Assembly (NCBI GenBank): GCA_030612385.1
Contig: JAUWNZ010000034.1
Coordinates: forward strand, 1 to 9,052
DNA: 9,052 nt
DNA from: Pseudomonadota bacterium
GTDB taxonomy: Bacteria > Desulfobacterota > Syntrophia > Syntrophales > JADFWA01
Reading direction: 5' to 3'
The notes under the pieces are model-generated. The model had not been told where the DNA came from and did not search any database. It saw only the letters and a program-made list of their open reading frames with translations. The position numbers and the translations under genes were made by a program. This document shows, piece after piece, positions 6,462 to 9,052 of this stretch (its first letter is position 1; the number at the start of each line of letters is the position of its first letter).

Positions 6462-7223
6462 TCAACTGTGAGCTTTGATCATCTCGGTCAAACCCTTTGC
6501 GTCCCTGTTATTTACCAGATTTTTTATTTCCGATAAGGTTTTCTCATACATATCAAGAACATTATTGATATCAGGATTCAAGGTAATTATTTCAGCATAG
6601 AGACCGGGATTGCTCCCGAAAACTTTTTTCAGGATATCGATCTTGGCATTGAAAACAGGGGTGGCAAAATCCTTTAGCTCCGAAAGATCTGTCCCCGCTT
6701 TACTTAGAACCACTCCCATGGTAATAGTGTTCAGGTGATTCAACCCCTGAACAATCGCCATCATCCTGTCATGCTTCTCCGGTGTTGTCTCAACTATATG
6801 AGCTCCCCCCCCTTCCAGTACCCTCTTAAGACGGCCAATCCATTTCTCCGCCCTGGCGGGGCAGATGACCACATTACGTCCGGCGATTGTATCGACACCG
6901 GGACCGAAGAGGGGGTGCATCCCTATTACTTCCGATATAGAATATTTCAACATGGATCTTACCGGCTCCACCTTCAGGGAGGTCATATCCATTAAGAGTG
7001 TTCCCTTTCTCATGTGGGGACCGACCTTTTCGATTATCTCACATGTTGCCCCGATCGGCACACTGACGATGACGACATCGCATTCCCTTGCCAGAGTTGG
7101 AATATCCATGCCCGTTTTTCTTCCCGATACATGAACGGTACATCCTTCCTTTCTGAAAAAGTCCGCAAACCACCTTCCAATACCGCCTGTGCCGCCGATG
7201 ATCCCTATCTCAAAATTTTCCAT
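6462..7223 (-). CDS. tyrA: Prephenate dehydrogenase (compact, single-domain)
   Basis: This enzyme oxidatively decarboxylates prephenate to 4-hydroxyphenylpyruvate with NAD(P), the committed step to tyrosine; arogenate use cannot be excluded. The protein has 253 residues. Residues 7-23 form the dinucleotide loop, IIGGTGGIGRWF. VIVSVPI (51-57) ends the Rossmann core and MDMTSLK follows at 78-84. GMHPLFGP (101-108) contains H103, the counterpart of catalytic His197 in E. coli TyrA. The C-terminal helical domain includes QGLNH (159-163) and FATPVFNAKIDILKKVF, which parallels the E. coli enzyme's SSPIYRLELAMVGRLF. There is no fused chorismate mutase and no ACT domain, so feedback control by those routes is not visible. 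A clear GAGGA site lies 10 bases before the ATG. It is the second gene after the glycosyltransferase on the same strand, 120 bp downstream of it. Confidence 0.9.
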   Translation of the reverse strand: MENFEIGIIGGTGGIGRWFADFFRKEGCTVHVSGRKTGMDIPTLARECDVVIVSVPIGATCEIIEKVGPHMRKGTLLMDMTSLKVEPVRSMLKYSISEVIGMHPLFGPGVDTIAGRNVVICPARAEKWIGRLKRVLEGGGAHIVETTPEKHDRMMAIVQGLNHLNTITMGVVLSKAGTDLSELKDFATPVFNAKIDILKKVFGSNPGLYAEIITLNPDINNVLDMYEKTLSEIKNLVNNRDAKGLTEMIKAHS

Positions 7224-7247
7224 ATGTAAACGATCCTCAGAATATAT

Positions 7248-7291
7248 TAAATATCAAAATGAGAAATGAGAAATTTTCATTTTAATATTTA
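7248..7291. repeat. 44-bp near-perfect AT-rich palindrome upstream of tyrA
   Basis: The 15-base arm TAAATATCAAAATGA (7248-7262) matches the reverse complement of TCATTTTAATATTTA (7277-7291) at 14 of 15 positions, around a 14-base centre. Wobble and A-T pairs extend it slightly on both sides. In the minus-strand transcript the single mismatch becomes a G-U pair. It lies between the glycosyltransferase stop and the tyrA start, 24 bp upstream of the ATG. No T-run follows as a terminator would need. Operator, mRNA-stability hairpin and decayed small repeat are all possible. Confidence 0.7.
7259..7272. repeat. Two 7-bp units (ATGAGAA) inside the tyrA-upstream palindrome
   Basis: ATGAGAA occurs twice in direct succession (7259-7265, 7266-7272), followed by ATTTTCA, which keeps the phase but not the sequence. 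The units straddle the left arm and centre of the 44-bp palindrome. Confidence 0.5.
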
Positions 7292-7310
7292 GTACTTGAA
7301 TGGGGTTTTC

Positions 7311-7331
7311 CTTCAGTCTTCAGTCTTCAGC
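7311..7331. repeat. Three 7-bp units (CTTCAGT) after the glycosyltransferase gene
   Basis: CTTCAGT, CTTCAGT and CTTCAGC lie in direct tandem, 12 bp beyond the stop of the glycosyltransferase gene. The next seven bases, CTAAATA, begin the same way and have diverged. Confidence 0.65.
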
Positions 7332-7343
7332 CTAAATATCTTA

Positions 7344-8606
7344 TCAGTCTGACAGGTATTGGGCGATGGAGGGGATGCCGTCCCTTCTGGGGGTTTGGTT
7401 CCACTTGGCGATCAGATAATATTTTTCCTCTTCCATGCCGCGGCATTCAATTTCCAAAAATTCCTCAGCCTCTTTTGTCCCCATCTCTTTTGTCTCGTTC
7501 ACATAGTCGAGGGTTCTGATATAATAGATTGGAATAAGAGAGCTTATCAGTTCAGATCTCTCCACCAATTCATCCCGGAAGGCCACTATATAATCAAAAA
7601 GTATCCTGGCCCACAGATCGGCTGGGACCCTGATTTGCGGGGCGGCCATTCCTTTCAGCCTCAAGATGTCTTCCAGGTTGAGTGGGGCAATGACCTTTTC
7701 CCAGACACCGCCGTATTTTTCCATCCCTTTTACAAAACTTTCCCTGAGATTCTCTGTGTTGACATGCACGGTCGGAGGCTCCTCTTTAACCCCAAGGCCG
7801 AAGCCGAAGATACTTGTCGGCATGCTATCCGAGGTATCTTTCCACAGGTACTCAAAATCAACGATTAAATGGAAGATAGTGCTGACCACCTGATGGAACA
7901 TATCGCCGAGATGGGCGCCCGGGTCTTTTGCCCGGTGCGATTTGGGAGCGCCTAAAAAGGCCTGACAGACTTTGAATCCACGGGCGATGGCGGTGGTGGT
8001 CATCCAGATATCGATCCCGAATTCCGAAACATTATCGTTCCAGGTCTTTTCCGTGAGGTAGGCCCTGGCCAACCTCCCTGAGAAGGAGAAATCACCGGCA
8101 ATGGGCTGCCTTGTCCGAAGTCCGTAAAGCGCCCTCGTCAAAGGATAGGCGATATTGTTGGTGATGGTTCCGTCGTACTTATGGCGAACATAGATGGGAA
8201 TGACATAATCATGGCCGAGGTAGATCGGCTCTAAAAGATACTGAATCCACTGGGGTGTGATGCTTTTCAGATCCGCGTCAACCATGACAATGGCGCGGGC
8301 GCCAAGCTCCACACCCGCCTCAAACAGGTTCCTGATATTTTTGCCCTTTCCTTTAGCGCCCTCAGGGGTGGATATGTAAAGTTTGGGTGTCCTGGTTTTT
8401 GTTCCCAGAAAGGCCTTTTTGGTGTTGTCGGGCGAATGGTTGTCGACATTGATGATGACTGAATCCTTTCGTCTGAAAAACCTCGACAGGCCCTCATCAA
8501 CCATGGATACCACGAATCCGATAGAATCCGCTTCCCTGTAAGAGGGGATGCCGACGACGATCTCCGCCTTTTTGATCTTATCCGGGTTTTCAATAATTCT
8601 GGACAT
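7344..8606 (-). CDS. GT-A glycosyltransferase, glucosylglycerate/mannosylglycerate synthase-like
   Basis: A soluble nucleotide-sugar-dependent glycosyltransferase of 420 residues with no membrane helix. The GT-A fold starts at VVGIPSYREADSIG (17-30). GAKGKGKNIRNLF (83-95) resembles the GKG loop of glucosyl-3-phosphoglycerate synthases. VMVDADLKSITPQW (107-120) holds the metal-binding D-x-D as D110-A-D112. GDFSFSG (171-177), SEFGIDIWMTT (194-204) and PKSHRAKDPGAHLGDMF (221-237) follow; a histidine in the last block (H224 or H232) is a likely third metal ligand. The C-terminal 180 residues are helical. The overall order resembles retaining GT78/GT81 enzymes that make the compatible solutes mannosylglycerate or glucosylglycerate, but the acceptor is inferred, not shown. 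A strong GGAGGT site lies five bases before the ATG. No partner phosphatase is adjacent; tyrA lies 120 bp downstream and a binding-protein gene ends 253 bp upstream. Confidence 0.75.
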   Translation of the reverse strand: MSRIIENPDKIKKAEIVVGIPSYREADSIGFVVSMVDEGLSRFFRRKDSVIINVDNHSPDNTKKAFLGTKTRTPKLYISTPEGAKGKGKNIRNLFEAGVELGARAIVMVDADLKSITPQWIQYLLEPIYLGHDYVIPIYVRHKYDGTITNNIAYPLTRALYGLRTRQPIAGDFSFSGRLARAYLTEKTWNDNVSEFGIDIWMTTTAIARGFKVCQAFLGAPKSHRAKDPGAHLGDMFHQVVSTIFHLIVDFEYLWKDTSDSMPTSIFGFGLGVKEEPPTVHVNTENLRESFVKGMEKYGGVWEKVIAPLNLEDILRLKGMAAPQIRVPADLWARILFDYIVAFRDELVERSELISSLIPIYYIRTLDYVNETKEMGTKEAEEFLEIECRGMEEEKYYLIAKWNQTPRRDGIPSIAQYLSD

Positions 8607-8622
8607 GTTAGACCTCCATAGT

Positions 8623-8638
8623 ATCGCCTGAAGGCGAT
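8623..8638. promoter_or_regulatory. Perfect 7-bp inverted repeat next to the glycosyltransferase ribosome site
   Basis: ATCGCCT (8623-8629) and AGGCGAT (8632-8638) are exact reverse complements separated by two bases. In the minus-strand mRNA the hairpin would end five bases before GGAGGT. It could influence ribosome access or be an operator; it may equally be a remnant of the repeats in this gap. Confidence 0.4.
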
Positions 8639-8696
8639 GGAATCAGTAAACGTTCACCGCAGAACTCGCGGAGAAAATATTCCTCTAAGCCAAGAG

Positions 8697-8716
8697 TTAG
8701 AGTCGTTTCGCTCTAA
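8697..8716. repeat. Short inverted repeat TTAGAG/CTCTAA
   Basis: Six-base perfect arms (8697-8702, 8711-8716) surround an eight-base loop, with further wobble pairs outside. TTTTAAGTTTTT follows on the plus strand, which superficially resembles a terminator, but no plus-strand gene ends here. Confidence 0.4.
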
Positions 8717-8811
8717 TTTTAAGTTTTTCCTTTCAGAAGATGAAATCATGTCATTCCCCTCAGCAATTTCCGGTTAGGCGCTACTTACGAAGCCGTCAAA
8801 TTTCTATTTTC

Positions 8812-8853
8812 TAATCTCCCCGATCGCTTACGCTTCGGACATAGCGGAGATTA
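8812..8853. repeat. Inverted repeat just downstream of the binding-protein gene
   Basis: TAATCTCC (8812-8819) is the exact reverse complement of GGAGATTA (8846-8853) with 26 bases between, which themselves contain CCGA/TCGG. In minus-strand reading it begins six bases after the stop of the truncated gene at the right edge. It has no adjacent T-run on that strand, so I regard it as a palindromic repeat rather than a clear terminator. Confidence 0.45.
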
Positions 8854-8859
8854 TAAGCG

Positions 8860-9052
8860 CTAATTGATCTGTACGATTTTTCCCTCCTCTGCCATCAGAA
8901 CGAAGAGAGAACTTTTTGCCTCTCCTGTTTCTGAGAAGGAGGTCTTTCCCGTAATTCCCGGATAGTCTTTTAACTTAAAAAGACCGTCTTTCAAGTCGTC
9001 TCTAATCTCAACATCGTTTTTATATATGGTGCTTACCATAATGCCGGCAGCA
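8860..9052 (-). CDS. Probable periplasmic substrate-binding protein, C-terminal end (partial)
   Basis: The frame enters from the right edge (first full codon 9051-9049) and gives 63 residues to a TAG stop at 8862-8860. The fragment includes RDDLKDGLFKLKDYPGITG, then KTSFSETGEAKSSLFVL and ends EEGKIVQIN. The pattern of PG-x-TG, then S/T-F-x-x-x-G-(D/E)-A and a final basic-hydrophobic strand is typical of the C-terminus of LivK-like ligand-binding proteins (COG0683), including those annotated as penicillin-binding-protein activators. The fragment contains no ligand-binding residue that I can assign, so the ligand is unknown. It lies upstream of the glycosyltransferase on the same strand, but the 253-bp repeat-filled gap argues against tight co-transcription. 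Confidence 0.6.
   Translation of the reverse strand, partial: AAGIMVSTIYKNDVEIRDDLKDGLFKLKDYPGITGKTSFSETGEAKSSLFVLMAEEGKIVQIN

Larger units (their letters stand above)
8607..8859. other. 253-bp gap of repeat fragments upstream of the glycosyltransferase gene
   Basis: I see no gene. From left to right it holds the GGAGGT ribosome site of the minus-strand glycosyltransferase (8612-8617), a tight hairpin (8623-8638), CCGC/GCGG around seven bases (8658-8672), a hairpin TTAGAG/CTCTAA (8697-8716), the ten bases TGTCATTCCC (8749-8758), which equal one end of the repeat at 2417, and an inverted repeat at 8812-8853. No good promoter for the glycosyltransferase was found. Confidence 0.6.

Noticed and set aside
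6226..6471. 81-codon frame overlapping the transporter 3' end and the tyrA stop
   Set aside because: It overlaps the TM10-TM11 coding region in another frame and shows no family pattern.
7359..7868. Open frame of 169 codons antisense to the glycosyltransferase
   Set aside because: It lies entirely within a well-supported gene, has no recognisable domain and lacks a ribosome site; it is a shadow of codon bias.

Overview
The window looks like ordinary chromosome from a Gram-negative bacterium. I infer a member of the former Deltaproteobacteria (Desulfobacterota) or a close relative. The grounds are the rpmE-prfA pairing, an E. coli-like TyrA dehydrogenase core, moderate GC, and intergenic DNA full of short palindromic repeats whose ends read TGTCATTCCCG / CGGGAATGACA. 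No rRNA, tRNA, IS transposase, prophage or CRISPR array is visible, and the lineage call rests on pattern familiarity, not a search.

Layout. Positions 1-2310 (+) hold the end of rpmE (ribosomal protein L31), prfA (release factor 1) and purC (SAICAR synthase). prmC, the methylase gene that often follows prfA, is absent. Positions 2311-2742 are a 432-bp gap with a promoter-like site, two competing hairpins, a MITE-like palindromic repeat and a second hairpin. dnaJ (+) follows and converges, 20 bp apart, with a secreted M23 metallopeptidase gene (-). A 320-bp divergent gap at 4713-5032 carries a good sigma70-type promoter for the peptidase and short tandem repeats. Next come an 11-helix sodium-dependent SNF/NSS-family transporter (+) and, convergent to it, a minus-strand run read from the right edge: the C-terminus of a probable periplasmic substrate-binding protein, a GT-A glycosyltransferase resembling glucosylglycerate/mannosylglycerate synthases, and a compact prephenate dehydrogenase (tyrA).

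How the genes relate. Most are housekeeping (translation termination, purine and tyrosine synthesis, chaperone, envelope hydrolase) and do not form one pathway. The sodium symporter and the putative compatible-solute glycosyltransferase could both fit a salt-exposed habitat, but that is inference.

The most unusual signal lies between genes. Several gaps contain short tandem arrays, mostly with a 7-bp period, and each array has a different unit. The clearest is eight in-phase heptads filling nearly the whole rpmE-prfA gap and stopping two bases before the prfA start codon, where a Shine-Dalgarno would be expected. Another gap, upstream of tyrA, holds a 44-bp near-perfect AT-rich palindrome. 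I see no convincing new multi-gene system.
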